Shown: positions 31,271 to 42,310 of the stretch, piece after piece
Position numbering within the stretch: the first letter of the stretch is position 1
Layout: every line of letters begins with the position of its first letter
Origin: Calvatia gigantea
Lineage: Eukaryota; Basidiomycota; Agaricomycetes; Agaricales; Lycoperdaceae
Direction of reading: 5' to 3'
DNA length: 64,000 nucleotides
Assembly: GCA_025093985.1 (NCBI GenBank)
Contig: JACAAK010000008.1
Location: 1,054,001 to 1,118,000 of the forward strand
Position numbers and translations under genes: made by a program
The notes under the pieces: generated by a model
Told to the model about the DNA's origin: nothing
The model's database searches: none
What the model saw: the letters and a program-made list of their open reading frames with translations, nothing else

Positions 31271-33196
31271 TGGCTCCCAAGACACCCTCGCTATATAGTT
31301 TCTTCGCTGCGACGGGCGAGTTCCTTCGGCCACTTGGTATCTCACAGCTCAACCACCATGAGTCCGCACTTTTTAAAACCACGTGTAATGAGTTGTTGAT
31401 TCCTCCCCAGGTTTCGGAAAGTTCAAGAACGTCTTTAAAAACCCCCCGACCACGACGGACGAGGAGGATACCAATCCCCCCTCAGACCTTCGTTCCGGTC
31501 AGGAGCAGGAGCGGGGCTCTGCCAGCAACCCCGGCCAAACCTCCGCTACAGGTCGTCAAAACAGTACGACCGCGGGCCAGCGTAAGCTTCCCCCTGGTAC
31601 TGGCCCAGGTACCACCGGAAAACCCGCACCGGAATCAGCTATAGAATCCGACAGGCAACAGACTGGTAAGTCAGGTTCTATTGCTGGACTTGATACAGTA
31701 CCACCGGATACATTTTAACTTCCTTTTTTCCTCTTACAATCGTTGATTTCGGTGCTTTTGTTCGCCCATCCTGCGCTCCGGCGATCTTTCTTCTGAATAT
31801 GGTCTAATTGTCCACGTCGATTGCTACAGGTCTGGCAGCGCCTGCCACTGGCGACCGCGATGGCACAACCACCACCACGGCCCGCGAGGTGTCCGAGATA
31901 CGTAAATCTACTACTAGCGGACATTCCGGTGGTGGGCTTCTTTCCCGAAACTGAAAAATTAGGTCTTAATTTGTGCCCAGTTCTGGAAGATGCTCATGAC
32001 TATGGTCACACAAGCTATAATTCCCGGGATGCCAAGCCTTCTGGCCTTGTTCAGGAGGATACGAATCAACTAAACCGTGAATTCGGTTCATTTTCATTGC
32101 TTTAAAACACTGTTTAACGACACATGTAGCTGTTACGCACGAACGTGTTCGTTACCTGGAGACCGAGGAGGTACAGCGCGAGAAAAAATCCGAACGTCAT
32201 TGTAAGTACCTCAAGCACGTTCAACGGGTTCTACAATCCTACGGTTAACCATTTTTCAAGTCCATCATATTCAACATCATCTCCAACCTATCGTTGCGTC
32301 TGAAACCTTGCCTGAACGATCTCATGACTTGGTATGTTTCAGTAATTCCTCTTCCATCACAAACCAACCATTTACAGATCCATCCTGTGACCAACGTCCA
32401 AGAAATTCACGCCAACAAGCCGGAAGACAACGCCCTCTTCGAGGGTCAAGTACGCCAACACCAGGATACTCTGGTACGCATCTTCTCTTTCCTCCTTAGC
32501 CCCCATCCAGCTAATTCCTTGTCCTAGGTTCGCAGCGAGAAAGAACGTGTAGTCATCGACAAGGGTACAATTGTCGATGAACACGTCCATCACCATATCC
32601 ACCATGTTATTCAGCCCATAATCGAGAAAGAGAGTAGGTCGCATCTGCCCGCTTTTCTTCTCCTCTCGTCTCTAACGCCAGGATTTTTCTTTCTTATCTC
32701 TAGCAATTGATCGGCAGCGCATCCGCACAACAATTTCCAATCCACGAGGTTACCCACGAAGCACCCGTCATACATGAGTCTCAGATTCATGCTGCAGTGC
32801 CTATTGAACGCTTCCTGCGGGATGGAGGAGTCCTTACTGGTGCGATTCCGCAGGAAGACATTAGATCTCGTGTACTTCACGGTGGGCATTGCACTCGCGA
32901 GGTGGAAGGCGTTGCAGATGCTGTTGTAAAGGAACTGAAGATCGGTGAAGGGATCGGGGTACGTCCAATTTTGCTCTGCGTTATTCCTTTGAAGGATACT
33001 GAGCATTGTTGTTTGGGATTTTATTTAGCCCGATTCGACAGCTACTACTACGGATCGCACCTATGTCTACACGGAGCATAATGCTCCTCATGACCGGGTT
33101 GACGTCGAAGCGAGGAGTGTCGACGGTCCGCATCGGACTGCTTCCGAGAGAGAGAGGACGGAGGCCGCGAAGCCGATTTCTATCCCCAATGCCTGA
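31271..33196 (+). CDS. Conserved fungal His-rich protein, unknown function, one apparent frameshift
   Basis: Multi-exon gene. Recognisable blocks in order: FGKFKNVFKNPPTTTDEED, VRYLETEEVQREKKSERH, HHIQHHLQPI, DNALFEGQVRQHQDTL, VDEHVHHHIHHVIQPI, IDRQRIRTTI, IHEVTHEAPVIHESQIH, LHGGHCTREVEGVAD and a charged tail ending SIPNA. The paired HH-x-(I/V)-(Q/H)-HH-x-QP repeats and the THEAP block match a family I know only as uncharacterised fungal proteins. Between the RTTI and IHEV blocks (32734-32736, a TTT run) the frame shifts by one extra base with no room for an intron. The first exon and start are uncertain; Met at 31271 is a guess. Soluble location is inferred from the lack of hydrophobic segments. 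Confidence 0.6.
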
Positions 33197-33697
33197 CCTT
33201 CTCAAAGTATGTAACGTGGTGCGCATTGTTTGTGCGCCTTAACGCCTGAAATGCCTATCTGTATTTCTAATTATCATAAGCTATACTTGAATAATATGGC
33301 TCTTGTTTCTGATAACGACTCTCCCAAGTTTAAAGAAGTCATAACTATTTGTATTTAATTTTTTCGTTTTGTATATGTACAGTGCGAGAAATAACGATAA
33401 TGTATCAGCAAGGATAAGGTTTAACTGAAAGGGGAACATATACTGGAATTCCAAAGGTAAGGTCCCCGGCCATCGAGCAAAGTTAAGCACGAAGGGAGAA
33501 AAAAACGGAAACGCAATAGCATAAGCGACATACAACAACCCACATGATAATTCATACACACAGTAAAGAGAGGAACATAAAATACTGTCAGGAAAACTTG
33601 ACGAAACATGAAACATTCCAAAACCAGAGATAATGTAACCAAGGACAGAGCATGATCGCTTGTAGAAAAACAAGACGATAACTAAAGAAAACTGTTA
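33197..33697. other. Convergent intergenic region
   Basis: AT-rich, between the 3' ends of the His-rich gene and CNOT11. A hydrophobic open frame on the minus strand (33281-33673) looks like AT-rich 3' sequence rather than a gene. Nothing supported. Confidence 0.5.
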
Positions 33698-35748
33698 TCA
33701 GTACCTACTCAAAGCCAATACACGATACAACGCATTTGCGTCTTCGAAGCGTGAGCATCGTAGGGTGAAGTGCATCATTTCGGCTGAATCTGCATCGGAG
33801 GACGGATCAATGATTTGAAGTTTGATGAGGGAGTTGAAGAACCGGCAGAGCTGTGATGGATCGCCGTGAGTCAGTCAGAAGAAAGGGTTGAAATAGAGTA
33901 TGGAAGGCCCACGTTCTGCACACCCTTAGGGAATCGATCATCACTAATCAAACCCTCCTTCTCATCTCTCTCCGCGTTCTCGAGCCAGTTAATGCACTCA
34001 TGGATGAACCTTCCCAATACTTCCATCCTGACAAGATCAGCCACAGTCGAATATCCAGGTATCTTGATAAACGTCTGATCGCGCAACAGGCGGCCCATTA
34101 AATCCATGCTCGAAAGAGTTGGCGGAAGGTAGGGCAATATATCAAGGAAGTGCGAGATATTGTTATTGTCGTCCGATGCATTGTTCAGAAGACCGACAAA
34201 GAGTGGATGGGCAATGTTTGGATTGCGTACGACTATAGGTGTGAAGTCGAGCGAAGTGATGACCCGAGAGGAAGTTACGTCGTTAATTAGGGGGAATAAG
34301 ACCTAAGAAAGTAATTTCCGTCAATTTTCGGTGATCAACAGTGTCAGCCAACCATTGGTGATACGTACGCGTTGCTCCGACAGGGTCAAGACTCGTTCTC
34401 TTGCGGCCAGTAAGAGCCGCATGCCCTGCACAATTCGTTCGTTTCGCCTATCATCTTCACTTGTGATTGTGATGGGTGAACGATTAGTCCTGCTTGGGAA
34501 AGTGATGCCGGAGGTGGCCGGCTGCCCGTAAGTATTCTGTTGTTTTTGGAAATATGTATATGTAACATCGTCTCTGATAGAAAACGTCAGTGCGGAGGGA
34601 GAGGGAAGATAAGTAACAAAGACTTACAAGTCAGTGGCACTATTATACAATTCATCATCAAGGGCTAAATTAACAGCTCTAAGTTTGGGTGGTAAAGGCG
34701 AGCGCGCCAGTGTGGTTGGGGAATAAGGTCCGATCTGCAGGGGAACGACGGGCACCGTATATGTTCAACATCACCAACGGATCATAGAAAAGAAGAGGGA
34801 TACGCACATCATTACCGTCACCTCTCAAAATCTTCCATAACACCCACACCAACTGTTCGTTCGGACTTACACCTCCTTCGTTCGTGACCTCAACAGCCTT
34901 TTCCCGTTCTTTTGTATATGCGGCGGATAAAACACTCCGGAAGGGGTTGATAGCGATCGGATGAGGGGCATAAAGCGAGTAGAGAATAAACGAGACCAAA
35001 ATACGTTGTTCAAGCTGTCGATCGCCGATCAAGAGAAACTTTGAATCAACTTGTGTGGTGAAAAGGAAAAAAAGGGGTGAAAACAAACCTCGGCGGTTTT
35101 GCTGGCATCCAACGTAGGCAACAGCGCGTCCAGGGCCACTTGGAATCTCGCAGTCGGCTGAACGAGCTGCGTGAAAGCCTGAGCGGCGGTCGAGCAAGGA
35201 AGAGGGTATGCTCTCTCGAGCAGACGCGAGACTGATGCATGGACCGAGTCTTGGTCCCTATTGCCAGTACCAACAGTGCCCGCGTTTCCGGCGCCGATGA
35301 GGCCTGCCCCTCCATTCGCATGACCAGGATGTGTACTGCTGGCCATGATAGGGGTCGCACCGGAACTGGAGCCAAAATTTGATGGGATGTTGTTCCCAGA
35401 ACCAGAACCAGGACTGGGATTGGCACCACTACCACCGCTACCGCCGCCAAGAGTTGGTGTCCTCCTAGCCTGGGGCGTGCCAATCACAGACGACGGCGAC
35501 ATCGTCCTCGCCGTCATCCCAAACCCAACGCCCATCCCAGACCCGAATCCATTTCCAACACCGCCAATGGCAATACCATTGCCACTTGAACTATTAGCAA
35601 CGGCAGCAGCAGCGGCGGCGGAGGCAGAACCTGACATGATGGTATTCAGATTAGCTGACCCAGCAGACCTAATGGTGTTGATGTGCAGTGGAAGTGGTGG
35701 TCGTAAAGCAGCCTGAACCTGCATAAGAGGCCAACGTGCATGGGCCAA
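33698..35748 (-). CDS. CCR4-NOT complex subunit 11-like protein
   Basis: Several exons join in frame. The N-terminus is low complexity (Ala/Gly/Ser-rich). A central helical part (LGDRQLEQRILVSFILYSLY) and a C-terminal domain follow. The C-terminal landmarks NPNIAHPLFVGLLNN, LPPTLSSMDLMGRLLRD, FIHECINWLENAE and LCRFFNSLIKLQII match the CNOT11 (DUF2363) fold; the last exon ends ALYRVLALSRY. Family role: CNOT11 with CNOT10 docks on CNOT1 in the deadenylase complex that shortens mRNA poly(A) tails. The start is uncertain: Met at 35748, Met at 35727, or an upstream exon. Confidence 0.75.
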
Positions 35749-35828
35749 TTAGAGTCAGTAGTCAAGCGAGACTTGCGTTAAATCGATTTATCATCTTAGA
35801 ATCATCCCACGTGCACCACCACAGCCGG

Positions 35829-35845
35829 CCCCCCCCCCCCCCCCC
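35829..35845. repeat. Poly-C run
   Basis: Seventeen consecutive C residues in the spacer between CNOT11 and the PAK kinase. The exact length is liable to sequencing error. The rest of 35749-36081 holds no gene that I can see. Confidence 0.8.
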
Positions 35846-36081
35846 ATATTCCATAACCGCCAAAATGCAGATCACAAAATGCAGATCACCAAAATATATA
35901 CACGACAAAGCCGAAAGTTAAAGGGTAAAAAAAAAAGGAGCCTAAGCTAGGTATACACAGCAACCCCCGTCTGGAGAAATTACTAACTAGGTACTGAAGT
36001 TCTGTAGCGCAAAATGGGAAAGTCCAACATAGCCAGAGATTGTCCACAAAAGCTCTGAATCAAAGGTATTATATCCTGCTT

Positions 36082-39000
36082 TCATGAAGTTTGCTTATTG
36101 CCCCTGAATCGCAACAAGGGTGCAAGCCCCGAAAGCGCACACGCCTTCTTCAAAAATTCGTGCTAGAAAGACAGCCACATCAAAAACCTTGCCTCTGCCT
36201 TAAAACAAGGCGTACGGTACTCACATCGAGTAATTCACCAGCCGTAGCCCGACTCGCAACATCCACACAAAGACACACCGCCAAAAAGCTCTTAAGCTCC
36301 CTACTTAAAGCCTCAGGTTTCTTCAACGTAGGCGTCCCATTCGTCGCAATGAGGTAAAGCGCTTTCAGGGGCTCTTCATCGAGATACGGTGGTTCGTTCT
36401 CGATCATTTCGATCGCCATGATTCCGAGGGACCAGATATCGACTTTGGCGCCGTATTCTTTTTGTTTGACGACTTCGGGTGCCATCCAGTATGGTGTGCC
36501 GACCATGGTTGCACGTTTGGATTTTTGGTCAGTTAGTTTTGCGCAGAAGCCGAAGTCGGCTGATATGTAAAGGTGAGCGCTCATTACGGTTAGGAAGTGT
36601 GAGAGGGAGCAACGTACTGATCTTGACGCGACCTTGGGCGTCCAAGAGAACATTGTCAGACTTGATGTCACGATGGATGATGCTTTGGCTGTGCAAGTGT
36701 CCAAGCCCTTTACACGTCTACACACACGGCATCAGCACACATCCGATTCGGCGCCAAGGTGCAAGGTGCTCACCTCGAAACTGATGCTCGAAATTTGATC
36801 CTCCTCCAACGTATTATTCTCAATAATATCCGTCAGAGCACCACCCTCCATATACTCCATCACAACCCACAACTCCGTACTCTTAACGAGGTAAGCCTCC
36901 AAAAAGTTGACAATATTCGGATGCTGCGATTCCTTCATCACCATAATCTCATTTACGATCAACTCCTTGCGCGGTTGATGCGCGAGATCCATCTCCTTAA
37001 TCGCGACTTTCTTCCCGTTCGAAAGTTGCTTGGCGACATACACGTGTCCCGAAGCGCTGCGAATCCACCAATTAGTCCACATCTCTCAAGACAGATGAGT
37101 GAGCAAGAACACGCGTACCCCTGGCCAACCTTCTTAATCTTACTATACAACAACTTCGGGTCGTCATCTGACACGACCGATCTCAACTTCTCCATAATCT
37201 GTACCTCCGTCATCGTACTTATTCTCTTCTCCTTCTCTTTCGGCTTCGTCAACGCCGCCTCGGCAGCGGCAACACCACCACCCCCTGTACCTCCCGCGGC
37301 CCTTGGCTTCTCCTGTTGCTGAATCTGCACCTTCTTGGAAGTTTGTAGAGGCTGTACAGCCGGTACACCCGCATTCGGGTTCGCAGGCGCAGATTTACTC
37401 GTTTGCACCAACGGCGGTCTTTCCTCCTTTTCCCTTTCCCTCTCCCTCTCCCTCTCCCTTTCTTGTTCCCGCCGCTGTTGCTGTTGTTGCAACTGCATAC
37501 GTTTCTCCTCCTCCCGTCTCAACATCTCTTCTTTCCTCAACATCTCCTCTTTCTTCGCAGCCGCGGCTTCTTCTTTCTCCCTCCTCAAAATATCAGCTTG
37601 CATTTGTTGACTCCGTTGTTGGATATCTTGATATTTATCCTGAGTAACCAATTTATCCTTCGGTTGTTGCTGCTGTTGTTGTTGTTTGTTGGTTTGTAAG
37701 GAATCATCTCTTGAAGGCAAAGCCAACGTATTCGGCGCAGGTGGTCCTTGAGCCTTCGCACGTGCGCGTAAAACCTCAGGTGAAGGCGTAACAACATCTT
37801 TCTGTCCTCCCGCTCCTCCCGCACCCGCTCCAGTTCCCGAACCAGAACCAGAACCAGGAGCAGGCGGTGCATTCCGCGTAGCAGAAATCAAAGGTCTAGC
37901 CGGAGCGACCCTCGAAGCCTGTGGTACAGTTCGTTGGCGACGTAGTCGGAGTAGTACCAGTCGTCATCTGCAGTGGTGGTCTCGCACCGGCACCAGCACC
38001 AACACCAGTAGAGGAAGCACCAGCACTAGGACCAGCACTGGCAGATTGAATCGCAGCGACATGTGAACCATTAACATGATCCGCTGCTGCACGAGCTGCA
38101 CTGGGAAGGTTATCTGTTTCGATTGAGGCTAGACCGGGTGGTGCGGTGTCTTGACGTTTTATACCTGGACGGTCGACGATGGAGGATAGACCGCCTAGGC
38201 CTGTACCGGCGTTGAAACGGGCTGGGGCACCTGGAGGGATCATCACAGGGGGTTAGGGGAGGAGATGATGTGATGTGATGTGATGTGATGTGAGTGATGT
38301 GTTGAGGAGGGGGTTGGGAGGAGGGGGTGAGGAGAACTTACCCATACCGAGCTCATCCATCTCGCGTTTCTGGTGATCCGTGTAGAATTCGAGGACATCG
38401 AGGACTGCTTGAGGATTTTTGGCGTAGTCTTCTTGTGTGATCGCCGAGTTGGTTAGTAGTTTATGCCATTGCTCCGGTAGGCCCTAAAGTATAGTAGATA
38501 ACAATACCCATCAATACAGCGCCCGACGAGATAAAAAAAAAAGGGGGAAGGGGGAAGGGGGGTGAGGGGGGCAAGGGGGGGAAGGAGCAAACGTACGGTA
38601 AAGTGACCAGTGACGGCGTCGAAGCCGACATGAACCTGATGAACAAAGTTTGTCGGGTTGCTAACGCCCATAAGGGGGCTCCGTTGATAGATATCGTCCT
38701 GCCATCCGTAGACTTCCTCATCGTTCTTGAGGGACAGCCAATACTTTTTATCCTTTGTCTCCAGGTACAGACAGTACGGCTTCAGGTCCGTCCGCTCGAC
38801 GTTTGAAATATCGCGGAGTAGAATGATGGCTTGTGATTGGGAATTCTAGGGAAAGCGAAAGAGGGTGCGGATAAGCGAGATGTTTGTGTGACACAGGTTG
38901 CTGTGTGTCGGTTAATATACACGCACCTCGTTCCTATGTATGGTCAAAGACTGGTCTCTGAGGACAAGCCATTTAGCCTTCCATAGCCAACTCGCGAAAC

Positions 39001-39283
39001 CGTCTTCCTTGATACTGGCATTTCCGCTTCTGATGATCTGGGACCCAGACGGATCGTCTGCTGAATTTCCACGAGTAGGGGCACCACCGATGCCGGTATA
39101 AGTATGGTTATACGAAGAGAGTGAGGGTGAATTTGTGCCGGTGAAAGTGGAAGAGTAGCCCGAGTTGACAAGGGCATTAGTAGTTGAGAATTGGCCATCA
39201 TTTGTTGCACGCCTCTGGGCCTGAGGTGAGGGGGCGGGGCGTGAGGGAGTAAGAGAAGTAGGGGATACCTGGTAGTGGGACAT
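36082..39283 (-). CDS. CLA4: Cla4-like p21-activated kinase (PH, CRIB, kinase)
   Basis: Domain order read from the joined exons: Ser-rich N-terminus from 39283; PH domain ([23 protein letters not shown] region, then [10 protein letters not shown]); CRIB/PBD ([22 protein letters not shown], 38580-38690); a long Pro, Gln and Arg-Glu-rich linker (36959-38246); and a Ser/Thr kinase with [39 protein letters not shown] and [14 protein letters not shown] plus CRIB plus kinase is the Cla4 arrangement, as opposed to Ste20, which lacks PH. The last exon ends RFRGNKQTS at 36082. Family role: Cdc42/Rac effector at sites of polar growth and septation. Ste20/Cla4 kinases often lie close to basidiomycete pheromone-receptor loci, which fits this position. 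Confidence 0.93.
37430..37465. repeat. CCCTCT-type simple repeat coding for an Arg-Glu run
   Basis: A tandem CCCTCT/CCCTTT hexamer run inside the PAK kinase linker exon. On the minus strand it encodes alternating Arg and Glu ([14 protein letters not shown]). A CAG/CAA poly-Gln run lies close by at 37472-37490 and 37660-37690. Confidence 0.7.
38265..38299. repeat. GATGT microsatellite
   Basis: Five to six copies of a GATGT pentamer within an intron of the PAK kinase gene, probably variable between strains. Confidence 0.75.
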
Positions 39284-39676
39284 GGATGGAGAACTAGTGA
39301 GGACAATCTCTCAAAGTGATGGGCTGGGCTAATCGTTTGGATGGTTGCTACGGTATCTGAAAGAATTGGCCCAAGCACAAGGGTATTAGTCAGCAGCTGT
39401 GGTAGGTTGTGCGATTGTGAGTAGGCCACTGTGGCAGTGGGTGCTGTGGGGGCGGGTGTGAGCTCTGGGAGGTTGAGGGAGGCCTGGCTTTTTGGGACGG
39501 AGAGTGTGGGTATCCACCTGTGCTATGTAGTAGCCAGCCAACTTTTCTTGTTTGGCCCTTTAGCACTCACTGCCACTTCGGATCTATCCGTCCCCATCAC
39601 TATAGAGACCACCAATTATCTCTCACAATAATTATTCTGCTAAGTATGTAAACTCTAGTGCTAGTGCTCCAAGTTT
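39284..39676. other. Intergenic, nothing recognised
   Basis: Between the 5' end of the PAK kinase gene and the 3' end of the S19 gene, both on the minus strand. One plus-strand open frame (39431-39631) has no motif. The scan for CaaX-ending ORFs found only a candidate with an immediate upstream stop. Confidence 0.5.
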
Positions 39677-40122
39677 CTAACGGTTCTTGGTCGCCCTTGC
39701 AATACCCGTCAGCAACGACACATAATAATGGCTCCAACAGACTAAAACTTACTTGTACGTGAAGCGTTTCTTCGTATGCGAAAACTCCCCCAGTTTGTGT
39801 CCAACCATGTCCTGCGTCACCGTCACCGGAAGGTAATCTTTCCCGTTGTGCACCATGAATTTCACTCTGCGCAGCATCAGCCAACGAATCACGCTAAATC
39901 CAACAACAAACATGCTCACCCAACAAAGCTCGGAAGAATTGTGCATGACCTGGCCTTGGTTTGTATAGGCACATGGTTAATCAGAGCATCGCGCAGGTTG
40001 GGAAACGCAACAAAATACGGGCCTAATTCAAGTTATAATCAATGTCATACACACGCCCTTTTGCCAAACACACCTTTCCATGCTGAACGCCCCGACTTGA
40101 GGAGAGAAAGAGTTGGCCGCAT
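39677..40122 (-). CDS. Mitochondrial ribosomal protein uS19
   Basis: Four exons, complement(39677..39695, 39753..39866, 39920..40022, 40074..40122), total 285 nt and 94 codons, exact frame. Sequence landmarks: [19 protein letters not shown] at the start, [45 protein letters not shown] and a final exon of 19 nt coding for the ATKNR end. These match bacterial and mitochondrial S19 (MVGHKLGEF) over the full usual length. Role: small-subunit head protein of the mitochondrial ribosome. The final exon is tiny but its frame and stop are exact. Confidence 0.93.
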
Positions 40123-41034
40123 CGCGTCGTATTTGTTCGCTGCCCCATTCCTGTCACAGTCCGACACAAACATTTTCGGAACGTCGGTCACGGTCATATG
40201 ACCCGATGGTCACAATCTTTAATTGTTGACAACCCCATTTCTTCGTCCAATCAGCTTCTAATTACGACAACTCCTCCAGATTACCGCCCATGACGCGCAA
40301 CTACCACCGCGATGGGGTAGGCTACATGTTCACCCGAGACTTAGCCCAAAAACCCAATTGTCTGGAATGCCCGTTTCCCCAATTCATCATCCTCGAACGA
40401 TCCTATAAACCACCCGTGAAATAATTCATCCCTGACCAACGGATCACTCTCCGTCTCCGAACAACAATAACGCTGGCTACCGAGCTTCAAAAACCGGTCA
40501 TGATGCATGATGTTTGCCCTGCCCCCTCTCTCCGGCTCTTCGGCGTGAAATCACCTTCAATTGTCATCCCTCGTTAACCCTCAACCTTACCGCCAATTGT
40601 TCTCGTTACCTAACAGCATGATGAGGCTAGAAACCCAATCTCCGGAAGTGGCCCCCACCCTCTCTTCTCCCTACCTTACTTCTACGACGGGGGTTTTGAG
40701 AACCTTCCTCTTTCTCCTTAACGGTCATCTCTTCTTCACTTTTTCCATCGGTGCCTTTGTGTGGTCTTTTTCATTTCTCGCGAAGCGAAGCCCCGCAGTT
40801 CTTTTTTTTTTTTTTTTGCTTGGCCCGCCGAAGACCTTTGCTTGGTCCTCCGAACACCCGTCCTGGCGACGTATAAAAACCCACGTTCATTGTTTCTTTC
40901 TAACCCTCAGTCTTTCGTTTGTTTTCTTTTTTTTTCAAATCAAATCGAGAGCCACTCGCAACACCAAGACCTTGACAACAACTCACCAGAGAAACCCCGA
41001 GAAAAGCCCCCGAGAACAACTACGAGTAAAACAC
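40123..41034. promoter_or_regulatory. Divergent spacer and pheromone gene promoter
   Basis: Upstream of the pheromone precursor there is a clear TATA box, TATAAAAA at 40872-40879, about 155 bp before the start codon, and pyrimidine-rich runs (poly-T at 40801-40817 and 40928-40936) typical of highly expressed fungal genes. The frame of the pheromone gene stays open upstream to 40561, but without coding character. The other side serves the S19 gene. Confidence 0.6.
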
Positions 41035-41271
41035 ATGGATTCATTCGATTTCATCACTTCCCTCACCTCTTTCCTCCACCAATCCACCACACCTTTTCCT
41101 GTGACTATGGCCACTGATGAAGAATTGACACACGAGAACTTGGAACTTGTCACAATTCCCCAGTCTCGCTCTCTGCGAGTTGGGGAAGGTGATGGATTGG
41201 ACGAACTTGACCTCTTGGACCGCGAGAGGAGGTCGTGTCATAATATCATCCAACTTTGTGTAATCGCCTGA
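41035..41271 (+). CDS. Lipopeptide mating pheromone precursor (CaaX, CVIA)
   Basis: A 78-codon intronless ORF starting MDSFDF and ending LCVIA then stop. CVIA is the classic CaaX box of basidiomycete pheromones: Cys farnesylated, the last three residues removed, the Cys carboxymethylated. The MDSF-type start is common in these precursors. A charged pair, DRERR, lies 10-13 residues ahead of the CaaX Cys, where precursors are cut (usually after an E-R or E-H type pair), so the mature peptide would be about RSCHNIIQLC or slightly longer. Role: secreted ligand for an STE3 receptor on a partner of different B specificity. It lies about 11 kb from the second receptor. A TATA box is present upstream. 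Confidence 0.85.
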   Translation: MDSFDFITSLTSFLHQSTTPFPVTMATDEELTHENLELVTIPQSRSLRVGEGDGLDELDLLDRERRSCHNIIQLCVIA

Positions 41272-42310
41272 TTGGAGACATTTGGGTTAGTATTCCCAGC
41301 CCTGGCTTGAATGACCTCTCAAAACTAACAAGTTCTATAGTGATTCTCTTCGTTGATACCCGACACTGGAAATATCACCTCTTGTATTTATGTCCCTTAC
41401 CCCACTCCTTCCGCACGGATCTCTCTCCCTAATACACGGTATATGGGATATACTCTGGCTTCAAAATCGGTAGCAAATATCGCATTTCATTGCTACTCAT
41501 TTGTATATTGTAATTATGCAACCATCCTTTCGTTTTTTTATTTCTTACTTTACATTGTTGGATTTCAATAGCAGACTCTTTTCTTTTCGACGTTATTGTT
41601 TTGTCGTTTCCTTACCCCTTTGGATTATTGTTACGAGTGTTTGTATGTTTTCGCTATGATCTTCAATGATGATCGTGTCTTTGGCCTTTGTATATCTAAT
41701 AAAAATACGGGTGTATTGCTATAAGGAGTGTGCAATAGCAGGTTGGTCCGAGAGTTTATTAGAACCAACGGTAAGATAACAGCAGACCTGGCACCAATTG
41801 ATCTGGAATGGGAGTAGCCACTGGGCTACGCGAAGAGGACCTTCAGAGCCGTTGTCCGACGCCAGCTCCGATGTTCGTGCCTCCTCTGGCTGCGTCAGGC
41901 GGTTCTCATTTTCACCATCATCTTTCCCGCAACCAATAGACATTAGGAATTGGAGTTCTATCCTTCATAGATAGAAGTCCTCATTCGCCACTCACCCTTC
42001 TTCTTAGCTGTCACATAAACAGACTCATGTATGTACCGTAAATTATCCATCTTAATATCACCCTTTTGCCCCTAAAGCTGGTCCTACCCTATGTGTGAGT
42101 GACTGTGACCGTGCTCATTCCCCCCTGATGGTCATCCACTTACCAAAAACGGAAACTGGAACATTAACCCAAAATGCCCCTTACCGCAATCCCAGTAAGA
42201 CATATATATGCCCCCCCACGCGGACCAAGAATTTCCTGATCTCATTCCAAACCCACTCTCAAACCTGCCTGCAGGGCGGTCCTCACCACCGGGCCCCATT
42301 AATTCCAAGC
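41272..42310. other. Intergenic; 3' region of pheromone gene and upstream of RBR gene 1
   Basis: AT-rich and T-rich, as expected for a fungal 3' UTR, with an AATAAAAATA polyadenylation-type signal at about 41697-41706. No second CaaX ORF found on either strand. The open frame that precedes RBR gene 1 (from 42095) is probably 5' leader. Confidence 0.45.

Noticed and set aside
33281..33673. 130-codon hydrophobic minus-strand ORF
   Set aside because: Lies in AT-rich convergent 3' sequence, where T-rich antisense gives Phe/Leu-rich frames; no family resemblance.
35345..35716. Plus-strand Pro-rich ORF opposite CNOT11
   Set aside because: Antisense of the Gly/Ser/Ala-rich CNOT11 N-terminus.
37303..37699. 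Plus-strand ORFs opposite the PAK kinase linker
   Set aside because: They are the antisense of the Arg-Glu and poly-Gln runs of the kinase exon.
39530..39566. Cys-Leu-Ala-Leu-stop near the PAK kinase
   Set aside because: An in-frame stop lies eight codons upstream, so no precursor can be encoded.
40561..41034. N-terminal extension of the pheromone ORF
   Set aside because: The frame is open but contains a TATA box, poly-T runs and no conserved sequence; the MDSF start at 41035 fits pheromone precursors.
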